Shown one piece after another: positions 1 to 8,017 of a DNA stretch of 64,000 bases. The stretch's first letter is position 1; each line of letters begins with the position of its first letter. Under the pieces are notes generated by a model. The model worked only from the letters and a program-made list of their open reading frames with translations. It made no database searches and was not told the origin of the DNA. The translations under genes were made by a program, and so were the position numbers. This DNA comes from Xanthomonas citri pv. mangiferaeindicae (GTDB lineage: Bacteria; Pseudomonadota; Gammaproteobacteria; Xanthomonadales; Xanthomonadaceae): the NCBI GenBank assembly GCA_002240395.1, contig CP016836.1:1173501-1237500 (forward strand), in the 5' to 3' direction.

Positions 1-132
1 GCCGCGGTGGTGATGGACAACAACGGTGACAGCGAAGGCAACGTCGGTGACGGCGGCGGCGGCACGGGCACCGGCCCGGGCACGGGGACCGGCACTGGCG
101 GCACCGGCACGACCGGCACCGGCACGAACTGA
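1..132 (+). CDS. C-terminal fragment of a GfcA/YjbE-like Gly/Thr-rich small exported protein
   Basis: Reading frame 1 is open from the left edge to TGA at 130-132. It encodes a short Val/Ala stretch, an Asp/Asn/Gly linker (VVMDNNGDSEGN) and a tail made almost only of Gly and Thr. E. coli YjbE and GfcA end in the same way, with an AAVV-like segment, an acidic Asn/Gly linker and a Thr-rich tail, and they are the first genes of the yjbEFGH and gfc operons. The homologues of the rest of those operons follow directly here. The fragment is too short and too biased for sequence similarity alone, so the call rests mainly on position. Function in the family is unknown; it is thought to be a secreted or envelope component of an exopolysaccharide system. 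Confidence 0.5.
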   Translation, partial: AAVVMDNNGDSEGNVGDGGGGTGTGPGTGTGTGGTGTTGTGTN

Positions 133-168
133 CCGCTCGCCGGGCTCCAGCCCGCGGGACACCAGTCA

Positions 169-200
169 CCCCGCCGGTCCAGGCCGGCGGGGTTTTTTTT
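169..200 (+). terminator. Rho-independent terminator
   Basis: A 9-bp perfect stem CCCCGCCGG/CCGGCGGGG (169-177 and 184-192) with a TCCAGG loop is followed by eight T residues. It ends the YjbE-like transcript before the Wza-like gene. Partial termination here would give the small protein a higher level than the downstream export genes. Confidence 0.92.
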
Positions 201-242
201 ATGGGCAACAGGCGGTGACGCCGACCCAAGCCAGGAGATCCC

Positions 243-1352
243 GTGTTCATGCGTCCTTTGCTTCGTCCTCTTCTCGTCGCCGTCGCCGCGACATCGATGG
301 CTGGCTGCATCTGGAGCCCCGGCCAGCACATGCGCAGCGGCACGGCCAATGACGCGGGATTTCGCACCGTCGGCAATGATCAGCTCGACCTGATCCCGAT
401 CACACCGAAGCTGATTGCGATGGAGCGCGCGACCCAGCAACCTGGCGGCATGCTGCCGACGGCGCTGACCGAGTACCGGCCGCCGGCCTACGCCATCGGC
501 GTTGGTGACGTGCTCTACATTACCGTCTGGGACCACCCCGAACTGACCGTGCCCGCTGGCGCGCAACAGCAGCTCAATGCCGCTGGCCGCCATGTGCAGA
601 CCGACGGCACGCTGTTCTATCCCTACATCGGCAAGATCCAGGCTGCCGGCCGTACGCCGGGTGAGTTGCGCGCCGATATCGCCGGCAAGCTGGCGCGCTA
701 TATCGAATCGCCGCAGGTCGACGTCTCGGTGCTGAGCTACGGCAGTCAGCGCGCCTGGGTCACCGGTGCAACCGCCAATTCCACGGCCGTCCCGCTGACC
801 ATGGCGCCCATGACGCTCAACGATGCGATCAGCCAGGCCGGTATCAACCCGACGGTCGCCGATCTTTCCGGCGTGCGCCTGACCCGCGACGGCATCAGCT
901 ACACCATCGACCTGGATCGCCAGTCGGGCGAGGCGATCTACCTCAAGCCCGAGGATCACCTCTACATTCCGTTCCTCGACGACAAGGAAGTCTTCGTCGT
1001 TGGCGAAGTCATGCAGCCGGGCGCTCAGAACTTCCGCACCGGCACCATCAGCCTGAGCCAGGCGCTGGGCCGTGCACGCGGCCTCATGCAGACCACGTCC
1101 AATGGCAATGCGGTCTATGTGATCCGCGGCGCGCGTGGTCTCGAGGCCGACACACCACCGTCGGTGGTCTACCAGCTCGAGGCGAAGTCGCCGGCCGCAT
1201 TCGCCGTGGCCAGCCAGTTCCAGCTGCAGCCTGGAGACGTGGTGTTTGTCGGTGCCGCCGGCATCACTCGCTGGAATCGCTTCGTGGGGCAGCTCCTGCC
1301 GTTCTCCGGCATCATCAGCAACGCCGCCCGCACCAGTAGCGATCTCGAGTGA
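243..1352 (+). CDS. Wza/GfcE-type outer-membrane polysaccharide export lipoprotein
   Basis: Predicted outer-membrane polysaccharide export (OPX) protein that forms the exit channel for a capsule or exopolysaccharide. The 369-residue product starts with a lipoprotein signal (lipobox MAGC, Cys22). A Poly_export domain runs from about residue 82 (YAIGVGDVLYITVWDHPEL) to 165, and SLBB/beta-grasp repeats from about 170 to 335. The last 30 residues (RWNRFVGQLLPFSG) resemble the amphipathic helix that lines the Wza pore. Length matches Wza (about 379). GTG at 243 has AGGAG five bases upstream; ATG at 249 is the alternative. It lies just after the terminator and 10 bp before a GfcB homologue. No Wzc kinase or Wzb phosphatase gene is nearby. 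Confidence 0.9.
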   Translation: MFMRPLLRPLLVAVAATSMAGCIWSPGQHMRSGTANDAGFRTVGNDQLDLIPITPKLIAMERATQQPGGMLPTALTEYRPPAYAIGVGDVLYITVWDHPELTVPAGAQQQLNAAGRHVQTDGTLFYPYIGKIQAAGRTPGELRADIAGKLARYIESPQVDVSVLSYGSQRAWVTGATANSTAVPLTMAPMTLNDAISQAGINPTVADLSGVRLTRDGISYTIDLDRQSGEAIYLKPEDHLYIPFLDDKEVFVVGEVMQPGAQNFRTGTISLSQALGRARGLMQTTSNGNAVYVIRGARGLEADTPPSVVYQLEAKSPAAFAVASQFQLQPGDVVFVGAAGITRWNRFVGQLLPFSGIISNAARTSSDLE

Positions 1353-1362
1353 CGTCCGCGCA

Positions 1363-2043
1363 ATGACGGAGCTCCGCACCGAACGCCGACGGCATGGGCG
1401 GGCGACGCCGATTGCCCTCGGCGCGCTTCTGGTCATGTTGACCGGCTGCAACGGCATGACCCGCAGTGGCGTGGATGCGGTCCGCCTCGCGGTCTTCCGC
1501 CCCTCGATCGAGGTCACGCCCGAGCGCGTGGCCGCCAATCCCTATGCCCAGGTGCTGGTGGAAGGCGACGGCTTCCAAGCGCTGATGGTGCTGGGCAACG
1601 ACGATGCCGGCCTGACCTCCTGGTACAGCCCCGACCGCAGGATCGTCTTCCTGCGTGACGGCCTGCTGGTCGGTACCGCAGGCCTGCCGGAGGACGCGAT
1701 CGACATCCACCTCGAAGGCGACAGTCCTTTCACGCGTTTGCACCTACTGCAGGGGACATCCCGCACGCTACGTCGCTACGACTGGATGCCTGGCCACCGT
1801 TACGGCGTGCGGGTCGAGGGCGAACTGCAACGCATCGGCACCGAGCAGGTGGAGATCCTGGGCCGTCCCCGCACCCTGGTCCGGTTCGACGAACGGCTGC
1901 GCGGACCCGGCATCGATGCGACCAACAGCTACTGGGCCGAGCCTGATACCGGATTCATTCTCAAGAGCCGGCAACTTCTGGCACCGGGCAGAAGCCTCGA
2001 TCTCGTCCAGCTCAAGCCGTATCGCCACGGAAGCGCACGATGA
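1363..2043 (+). CDS. YjbF/GfcB family lipoprotein
   Basis: Predicted lipoprotein of the YjbF/GfcB family, part of a group 4 capsule or yjb-type exopolysaccharide secretion system. The 226-residue product has a basic N-terminus, a hydrophobic segment and lipobox LTGC (Cys29). A beta-rich body follows (for example VLVEGDGFQALMVLGNDDAG and YDWMPGHRYGVRVEGE). The start at 1363 is the first ATG after the OPX gene and puts the signal peptide at the N-terminus. Its stop overlaps the next start by 4 bp, so translation is probably coupled. The biochemical role of this family is not established. Confidence 0.82.
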   Translation: MTELRTERRRHGRATPIALGALLVMLTGCNGMTRSGVDAVRLAVFRPSIEVTPERVAANPYAQVLVEGDGFQALMVLGNDDAGLTSWYSPDRRIVFLRDGLLVGTAGLPEDAIDIHLEGDSPFTRLHLLQGTSRTLRRYDWMPGHRYGVRVEGELQRIGTEQVEILGRPRTLVRFDERLRGPGIDATNSYWAEPDTGFILKSRQLLAPGRSLDLVQLKPYRHGSAR

Positions 2044-2837
2044 TGTCCCGATTCCTCGGCTGCGCGCTGCTGCTCGCCGCCGCCAGCGCTGCTGCCCAGT
2101 CTCCGGCACAGGTCCATGTCAGCGTCGAAGGTGCGGTTCGTCGCCCTGCGACCTACGCGCTGTCAGGCGATGCCCGACTATCCGATCCCATCCTCGCAGC
2201 CATGCCGACGAGCGAGGCCTACACGACCGGCGCCGCCCTGCTTCGACGCCAGGCGATCGCGCCCCAGACGCGTCTTCGCGCGGGGCTCGAGCATAGCCTG
2301 CAGGCCCTCCGGACCGCCGAGAACACACCGCCCGCAGTGGCCGAGACGGCGGCACGCCTGGAGGCTTGGCTGACCACAATGCCCGTCACCGGACGCATTC
2401 CGACGACGCAACTCGACGGGCGCAGGCTCGAGGCCGCCGCGGAGGCCAATCTGCCGGTCCGTGACGGTGATCGCCTCGTCTATCCGCTGCGCCCCGATAC
2501 GATCTCCGTCGTCGGCGCCGTCGAAGCGCCATGCCGCCTGCCGCATGTGGCGCTCCGCGAGGCCGCCGACTACCTGCGTCAGTGCCCGCCCCAAGGCGCG
2601 GACGCCGACCTGCTGTACGTCATCCAGCCCGACGGTCATGTCGCCCAGATCGGGATCGCGGCCTGGAATCGCAGCCCCGCACAGGCACTCGCGCCTGGCG
2701 CGGTGCTGTATGTCCCGCTGCCCGAGCGCGCCCTGCGGCGCATCGATCCCGATTTCAACCGCGAGTTCGCCCAGTTCCTGGCGACCCAGCCGATCGCACT
2801 GCCCGGTTCGCCTCGGGTGCAGGACACCGCCCGATGA
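2040..2837 (+). CDS. GfcC/YjbG family periplasmic capsule biosynthesis protein
   Basis: Predicted periplasmic protein of the GfcC (YjbG) family. GfcC consists of beta-grasp domains and is thought to interact with the export channel. The 265-residue product has a cleavable signal peptide (CALLLAAASAAAQS, cleavage near residue 20). A beta-grasp-like start (VHVSVEGAVRRPATYALSG) follows, and later a second one (ISVVGAVEAPCRLPHVAL). ATG at 2040 overlaps the upstream stop as ATGA, and its own stop overlaps the YjbH start in the same way. The operon order GfcB-GfcC-YjbH supports the assignment. Confidence 0.8.
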   Translation: MMSRFLGCALLLAAASAAAQSPAQVHVSVEGAVRRPATYALSGDARLSDPILAAMPTSEAYTTGAALLRRQAIAPQTRLRAGLEHSLQALRTAENTPPAVAETAARLEAWLTTMPVTGRIPTTQLDGRRLEAAAEANLPVRDGDRLVYPLRPDTISVVGAVEAPCRLPHVALREAADYLRQCPPQGADADLLYVIQPDGHVAQIGIAAWNRSPAQALAPGAVLYVPLPERALRRIDPDFNREFAQFLATQPIALPGSPRVQDTAR

Positions 2838-4981
2838 TCCGACGTACCGCCTTCCCCCAGTTCCCGCTGGGCCTGCTGGCCCTGGCGATCGCCGGCAGCC
2901 TGCACGCGCAGGAAACGGCGCACGACCTGGTCACCCAGAGCGATTGGGGCGGCGCCGGCCTGCTGCAGACACCGACCGCGCGCATGGAGCCAGAGGGGCA
3001 AGTCAGCCTGTCTACCAGCTACACCTCGCCCTATGCGCGGCACAACCTGTCGCTGCAGCCCTTCCCGTGGCTCGAGGGCACATTCCGCTACGTCGGCCTG
3101 CGCAACCAGCGCTACGGCCCACCAAGCCTGAGCGGCGACCAAAGCCTGAAGGACAAGTCGATCGACGTGAAGCTGCGGCTCTGGCAGGAGAGCCGCTGGC
3201 TGCCCGAAATCGCGCTCGGCATGCGCGACATCGGCGGTACCGGCCTGTTCTCGGGTGAGTACCTGGTCGCCAACAAGCGCTTCGGCACCATCGACGCCAG
3301 TCTCGGCCTGGCGACGGGCTACCTTGGCAACCGGGGCGATATCGCCAACCCCTTGCGGTTGATCGACTCCGGCTTCGAGACGCGCCCCGGCGGCCGCGGC
3401 CCAACCCAGCTCAATACCAACGCGATGTTCCGCGGACCCATCGGGGTGTTCGGCGGCATCACCTGGCAGACGCCGCTCGAGCAGTTGCTGGTGAAGGTGG
3501 AGCTGGACGGCAACGACTACAAGACCGAGCCCCGGGGCACGCGGCTGGACCAGCGCTCGCCGATCAATGTCGGGCTGGTCTATCGACCCACGCCGAACCT
3601 GGAGCTGACCGCCGGACTGGAACGCGGCGACACGCCGGTGTTCAGCCTGGCTTTTGTCGGCAATCTCAAGACCGCACGCAGCAATGCGCCGATCCTCGAT
3701 ACGCCCGCACCGGCCTTGCGCCGGCATGGCACCGGAGAGGACAGTGCTGCCACGGACGCACCGGCGTATCGGCCCGACACGGACTGGGCCGCGGTCTCGG
3801 CCGATCTGCAGCGAGACGCAGGCATCGCCGTATCGAGAATCACCAGGCGCGATGGCGAACTCATCGTCCACGGCAGCCAGACCCGCTACTTCTACCCTGC
3901 CCAGGGCGTCGGCCGCGGCACGCGGGTGCTGGACAATGCGGCGGACGACGACATCGGCTGGTTCACGTTCGCGCATGAGCGCGTAGGCATGCCGATCGCG
4001 GAGATCAGCGTCGAACGCGATGCATTCGCCCACTACGTCGACCGCCGGATCGACCTTGCAGCAATGGCGCGCAAGGTCGAACTTTCGCCCCCAGCGCAGC
4101 AGCGCCGCGACGAGCTTTATCGTGCGCCGTTCGACCGGCTGCGCGGCAGTGTTGGCCCCGGCTACAAGCAAGTGCTCGGCGGCCCGGACGGCTTCATCCT
4201 CTACCAGCTCACCGCCGACTTCGGCGCCAGCTATTGGTTCAACCGCAGCACCTGGCTCACCGGCGCTGTCAGTGTGGATATCGCCAACAACTTCGACAAG
4301 TTCCGCTACGACGCGCCCAGCCGCCTGCCGCGCGTGCGCACGTGGCAGCGCCAGTTCCTGACGACCTCCAAGGTCACGGTGCCCAACCTGCAGTTGACCA
4401 CGGCGCACCAGTTGGGCCGTGACTGGTATGGCATGGCCTACGCGGGCTACCTGGAATACATGTACGGCGGCGCCGGGGGCGAGGTGCTCTATCGCCCATT
4501 CGGCGAGCGCTGGGCGCTGGGCATGGACCTGAACCAGGTCCGCCAGCGCGACTTCGACCAGCACGCGGGGTTCCGCGATTACGAGGTCACCACCGGCCAT
4601 GTCACCGGCTACTACACCTTCGGGCGCCAGCAGCGGGTGCAGGTCAACGTCAGCGCTGGCCGCTATCTGGCTGGCGACATCGGCGGTACGGTCAATGTCG
4701 CCCGACGTTTCGACAACGGCGTGACCATGGGCGCCTATGCCACCAAGACCAACGTCTCGTCACGTGACTTCGGGGAAGGCGACTTCGACAAGGGCATCTA
4801 CTTCTCCCTGCCGATGGATTTCTTGCTACCCAGACCCACGCGAGCGCGCGCCGAGATCCTCTGGCAGCCGCTGACCCGCGATGGCGGCGCGCGACTGGGC
4901 CGGCGCTACAACCTGTACAACCTGACCAGCGAACGCGACGCCGACGCATTGTTCGACAACCTGGACTGGATCGACCGCTGA
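2834..4981 (+). CDS. YjbH/GfcD family outer-membrane beta-barrel lipoprotein-like protein
   Basis: Predicted outer-membrane protein of the YjbH/GfcD family. The 715-residue product starts with a signal peptide (LLALAIAGSLHAQ, residues about 13-26). The family motif WGGAGLLQTPTARM follows directly. Alternating amphipathic strands rich in Tyr, Trp and Gly fill the rest, as expected for two beta-barrel halves. Length fits the family (about 690-720). ATG at 2834 overlaps the GfcC stop by 4 bp, so an upstream extension of the frame to 2531 was rejected. Homologues are needed for secretion of a poorly defined exopolysaccharide. It is the last gene of the block, and a hairpin follows. Confidence 0.85.
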   Translation: MIRRTAFPQFPLGLLALAIAGSLHAQETAHDLVTQSDWGGAGLLQTPTARMEPEGQVSLSTSYTSPYARHNLSLQPFPWLEGTFRYVGLRNQRYGPPSLSGDQSLKDKSIDVKLRLWQESRWLPEIALGMRDIGGTGLFSGEYLVANKRFGTIDASLGLATGYLGNRGDIANPLRLIDSGFETRPGGRGPTQLNTNAMFRGPIGVFGGITWQTPLEQLLVKVELDGNDYKTEPRGTRLDQRSPINVGLVYRPTPNLELTAGLERGDTPVFSLAFVGNLKTARSNAPILDTPAPALRRHGTGEDSAATDAPAYRPDTDWAAVSADLQRDAGIAVSRITRRDGELIVHGSQTRYFYPAQGVGRGTRVLDNAADDDIGWFTFAHERVGMPIAEISVERDAFAHYVDRRIDLAAMARKVELSPPAQQRRDELYRAPFDRLRGSVGPGYKQVLGGPDGFILYQLTADFGASYWFNRSTWLTGAVSVDIANNFDKFRYDAPSRLPRVRTWQRQFLTTSKVTVPNLQLTTAHQLGRDWYGMAYAGYLEYMYGGAGGEVLYRPFGERWALGMDLNQVRQRDFDQHAGFRDYEVTTGHVTGYYTFGRQQRVQVNVSAGRYLAGDIGGTVNVARRFDNGVTMGAYATKTNVSSRDFGEGDFDKGIYFSLPMDFLLPRPTRARAEILWQPLTRDGGARLGRRYNLYNLTSERDADALFDNLDWIDR

Positions 4982-5022
4982 CTTGGCGGTTCAGGTTGCA
5001 AGGCTGAGTAACCGCATGGGGC

Positions 5023-5048
5023 AGTTCCTGCCCCTGCGCGACACATTC
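5023..5048 (+). terminator. Hairpin after the yjb-type block, possible terminator
   Basis: GGGGCAG/CTGCCCC arms with a TTC loop (5028-5044) are extended by CGCA/TGCG with one bulged T. There is no T-run, so Rho-independent termination is uncertain. It lies 42 bases after the YjbH stop. Confidence 0.4.
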
Positions 5049-5159
5049 AGGTCTCACTTTTTCTCACGATGCGGCCCGGAGGGCGCATAATTCGCTATTC
5101 AGTCGGCGAAATGATCGCGTTCGTGGCCGCCGACGCCTACTGTCACGAGGAATGTTCTG

Positions 5160-6437
5160 ATGTCTTCACCGGGTACCGCCACCATCGCCGTCATCGGCCT
5201 GGGCTACGTCGGGCTGCCGCTGGCCGTGGAGTTCGGCAAGCGGTACGACACCATCGGCTTCGATATCAACGTCCGCCGCGTCGAAGAGCTCCGCGGCGGG
5301 AGCGACCACACGCTCGAGGTCGACGCCGAAGAACTGCGATCCGCCAACCGGCTGCGCTACACCACCGAGACGGCGGGTATCGCAGATGCCAATGTCTACA
5401 TCGTCACCGTGCCCACACCGATCAACGAGCACAAGCACCCGGACCTCACGCCGCTGATCAAGGCTAGCCAGGCAATCGGCACCGTGCTCAAACACGGCGA
5501 TACGGTGATCTACGAGTCCACAGTGTTTCCGGGCGCAACCGAAGAGATCTGCGTTCCCGAGCTCGAGCGCGCGTCGGGTTTGGTTTTCAATCAGGACTTC
5601 ACGGTCGGTTACAGTCCCGAACGCATCAACCCGGGCGACAAGGAACGGCGCCTGACCACGATTCCCAAGATCACCTCGGGCTCCACACCCGAAACCGCCG
5701 AATTCGTCGATGGCCTGTATCGCAGCATCATCACTGCCGGCACACACAAGGCGCCGACCCTGAAGGTCGCCGAGGCCGCGAAGGTCATCGAGAACACCCA
5801 GCGCGACGCCAACATCGCACTGATCAACGAATTCGCGCTGATCTTCCACCGCCTGGGCATCGACACCAGCGACGTACTCACCGCCGCATCGACGAAGTGG
5901 AACTTCCTGCCGTTCAAACCCGGCCTCGTCGGCGGGCACTGCATCGGCGTCGACCCCTACTATCTCATCCAGAAGGCGCAGTCGGTCGGCTACCACCCCG
6001 ACATTCTGCTCGCATGCCGTCGCATCAACGATGCGATGGGCCAGCATGTCGCCGCTGAAGTCGTGAAGCTGATGATCCGCAAGGGACACGCCATCCAGGG
6101 CAGCCGCGTGCTGGTACTGGGCTTCACCTTCAAGGAGAACTGCCCGGACCTGCGCAACACGCGCGTGGTGGACCTGGTCAGCGAACTGAGCGACTTCGGC
6201 GCACAGGTCGACATCCACGACCCCTGGGCGTCCCGCGACGAGGCGCAGGCGGAGTACGGCGTGGAGCTGCTGGCCGAGCCCCCCCAGCAGGGCCATTACG
6301 ACGCCATCGTGCTCGCGGTCGCACACGACGAATTCAAGCCGGGCAATGCCGATGTCCGCCAGTGGGCGACCGATCGCACCGTGATCTACGACATCAAGGG
6401 CATCTTGCCAGCCGATCGCGTGGACGGACGGCTCTAA
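5160..6437 (+). CDS. wbpA: UDP-N-acetylglucosamine 6-dehydrogenase (WbpA/WbpO/TviB family)
   Basis: Oxidises C6 of a UDP-N-acetylhexosamine with two NAD+ to give UDP-N-acetylhexosaminuronic acid in the cytoplasm. The 425-residue product has an N-terminal Rossmann motif (AVIGLGYVGLPLAVEFGK, about residues 9-26). The dimerisation helix has ENTQRDANIALINE, and the catalytic Cys motif is VGGHCIGVDPYY. A C-terminal UDP-binding domain has GFTFKENCPDLRNT. Length and motifs match the WbpA/WbpO/TviB group. Because homologues of WbpB, WbpE and WbpD follow, UDP-GlcNAc is the likely substrate. A GAGG ribosome site lies 9 bases before the ATG. A CATAAT at 5086-5091 in the 178-bp leader is a weak -10 candidate. 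Confidence 0.92.
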   Translation: MSSPGTATIAVIGLGYVGLPLAVEFGKRYDTIGFDINVRRVEELRGGSDHTLEVDAEELRSANRLRYTTETAGIADANVYIVTVPTPINEHKHPDLTPLIKASQAIGTVLKHGDTVIYESTVFPGATEEICVPELERASGLVFNQDFTVGYSPERINPGDKERRLTTIPKITSGSTPETAEFVDGLYRSIITAGTHKAPTLKVAEAAKVIENTQRDANIALINEFALIFHRLGIDTSDVLTAASTKWNFLPFKPGLVGGHCIGVDPYYLIQKAQSVGYHPDILLACRRINDAMGQHVAAEVVKLMIRKGHAIQGSRVLVLGFTFKENCPDLRNTRVVDLVSELSDFGAQVDIHDPWASRDEAQAEYGVELLAEPPQQGHYDAIVLAVAHDEFKPGNADVRQWATDRTVIYDIKGILPADRVDGRL

Positions 6438-6486
6438 CTAAGCCTGTATCGGCGGCACACGCAACACGTACTTTCAGGACACTCTC

Positions 6487-7439
6487 ATGAAGAAGTTCGC
6501 ACTGATTGGCGCTGCGGGCTACATCGCACCGCGCCACATGCAGGCCATCAAGGCCACCGGCAACGTACTGGTTGCCGCCTACGACCCGAACGACTCGGTC
6601 GGCATCATCGACAGTCACTTCCCGGAAGCCGACTTCTTCACCGAGTTCGAGCGTTTCGATCGCCACATCGACAAGCGCCGCCGCGCCAACGACGGCAAAG
6701 CCGTGGACTACGTTTCGATCTGCTCGCCCAACTATCTACACGATTCGCACATGCGCTTCGCGCTGCGCTCGGGTGCCGACGCGATCTGCGAGAAGCCGCT
6801 GGTCCTCAATCCCTGGAACATCGATGGCCTGCTGGACATCGAGCGCGACACCGGCCACAAGGTCAATACGATCCTGCAGTTGCGCGTGCATCCGGCGATC
6901 GTTGCGCTGCGCGAGCGCGTCCGCAGCGAGCAGCGCGACACTAAGCACGAAGTCGATTTGACTTACATCACCTCGCGCGGCCACTGGTATCTGCAGAGCT
7001 GGAAGGGTGACCTGAAAAAGTCGGGCGGCATCGCCACCAACATCGGCGTGCACTTCTTCGACATGCTGCACTACATCTTCGGCGACCTGCAGCAGAACGT
7101 CGTGCACCTGTCCGAGGACACCCGCGCTGCCGGCTACCTCGAGTACGCGCATGCCCGCGTCCGCTGGTTCCTGTCGGTGGATGTCGAGGACGTGCCGCAG
7201 GCCCAGCGCGATGCTGGCCAGCGCACCTATCGCTCCATCACCGTCGACGGCGATGAGATCGAGTTCTCCGGGGCTTCACCGACCTGCACATCCGTAGCTA
7301 CGAGGAGATCCTCGCAGGTCGCGGCTTCGGCCTCGAGGAAAACCGGACGGCGATCACGACGGTCGCACAGATCCGCGACGCCGTCGTCGCGCCCGGCGCC
7401 GACGATGCACATCCGTTCATCCAGAGGGCGCGCGCATGA
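6487..7439 (+). pseudogene. wbpB: WbpB-like UDP-N-acetyl-glucuronate 3-dehydrogenase, frameshifted near the C-terminus
   Basis: The family (Gfo/Idh/MocA) oxidises C3 of UDP-GlcNAcA; WbpE then aminates the ketone. The N-terminal part reads well: KKFALIGAAGYIAPRHMQAI (nucleotide binding), ICSPNYLHDSHMRFAL, CEKPLV (catalytic Lys), LQLRVHP and GGIATNIGVHFFDMLHY. After codon 261 (Ser, 7267-7269) the frame breaks. The expected Glu-Gly pair is reduced to five bases, GGGGC, one base short. In the shifted frame from 7272 the sequence continues as GFTDLHIRSYEEILAGRGFG and ends with TGA at 7437-7439. That stop overlaps the wbpD start by 4 bp, as expected of the intact operon. The unshifted frame runs to 7473 with a basic nonsense tail. 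It may be a real mutation or a base error in the CCGGGG run. Confidence 0.88.
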
Positions 7440-8017
7440 CGTTTCAGCAGCACCCCAGCGCGATCGTCGATGACGGCGCGCAGATCGGCGAGGGCTCGCG
7501 CGTCTGGCACTTCGCGCACGTGTGCGCGGGGGCCCGCATCGGCAAAGGCGTGTCACTCGGCCAGAACGTGTTTGTCGGCAATCGCGTCGTAATCGGCGAC
7601 CGTTGCAAGATCCAGAACAACGTGTCGGTCTACGACAACGTCACCCTTGAGGACGGCGTGTTCTGCGGCCCGAGCATGGTGTTCACCAACGTCTACAACC
7701 CGCGATCACTGATCGAGCGCAAGGACCAGTACCGCGACACGCTTGTGCGAACCGGAGCGACGCTCGGCGCCAACTGCACGATCGTCTGCGGCGTCACCAT
7801 TGGTGCGTTCGCCTTCGTCGGCGCCGGCGCGGTGGTCAACAAGGACGTCCCCGACTACGCGCTCATGGTGGGCGTGCCCGCCCGCCAGATCGGCTGGATG
7901 AGCGAGTTCGGCGAACAGCTCGAGCTGCCGGTAGAGGGTGACGGCGAAGCGACCTGTTCGCACACCGGCGCGCGTTACCAGCTGCACGGCCGCCAGCTGA
8001 CCCGCCAGGACGCATGA
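7436..8017 (+). CDS. wbpD: WbpD-like UDP-amino-sugar N-acetyltransferase (left-handed beta-helix)
   Basis: Predicted to acetylate the 3-amino group of UDP-GlcNAc3NA with acetyl-CoA, giving UDP-2,3-diacetamido-2,3-dideoxyglucuronic acid. The 193-residue product is built of hexapeptide repeats from about residue 6 to 145 (GARIGKGVSLGQNVFVGNRV, IGDRCKIQNNVSVYDNV, GATLGANCTIVCGVTIG). This is the left-handed parallel beta-helix fold of WbpD and PglD, active as a trimer. A segment VFTNVYNPRS typical of WbpD is present. ATG at 7436 overlaps the shifted-frame wbpB stop, and the stop overlaps wbpE. Confidence 0.9.
   Translation: MTFQQHPSAIVDDGAQIGEGSRVWHFAHVCAGARIGKGVSLGQNVFVGNRVVIGDRCKIQNNVSVYDNVTLEDGVFCGPSMVFTNVYNPRSLIERKDQYRDTLVRTGATLGANCTIVCGVTIGAFAFVGAGAVVNKDVPDYALMVGVPARQIGWMSEFGEQLELPVEGDGEATCSHTGARYQLHGRQLTRQDA

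Noticed and set aside
2636..4600. Open frame of 654 codons on the minus strand
   Set aside because: It is antisense to YjbH, which has a signal peptide and family motifs.
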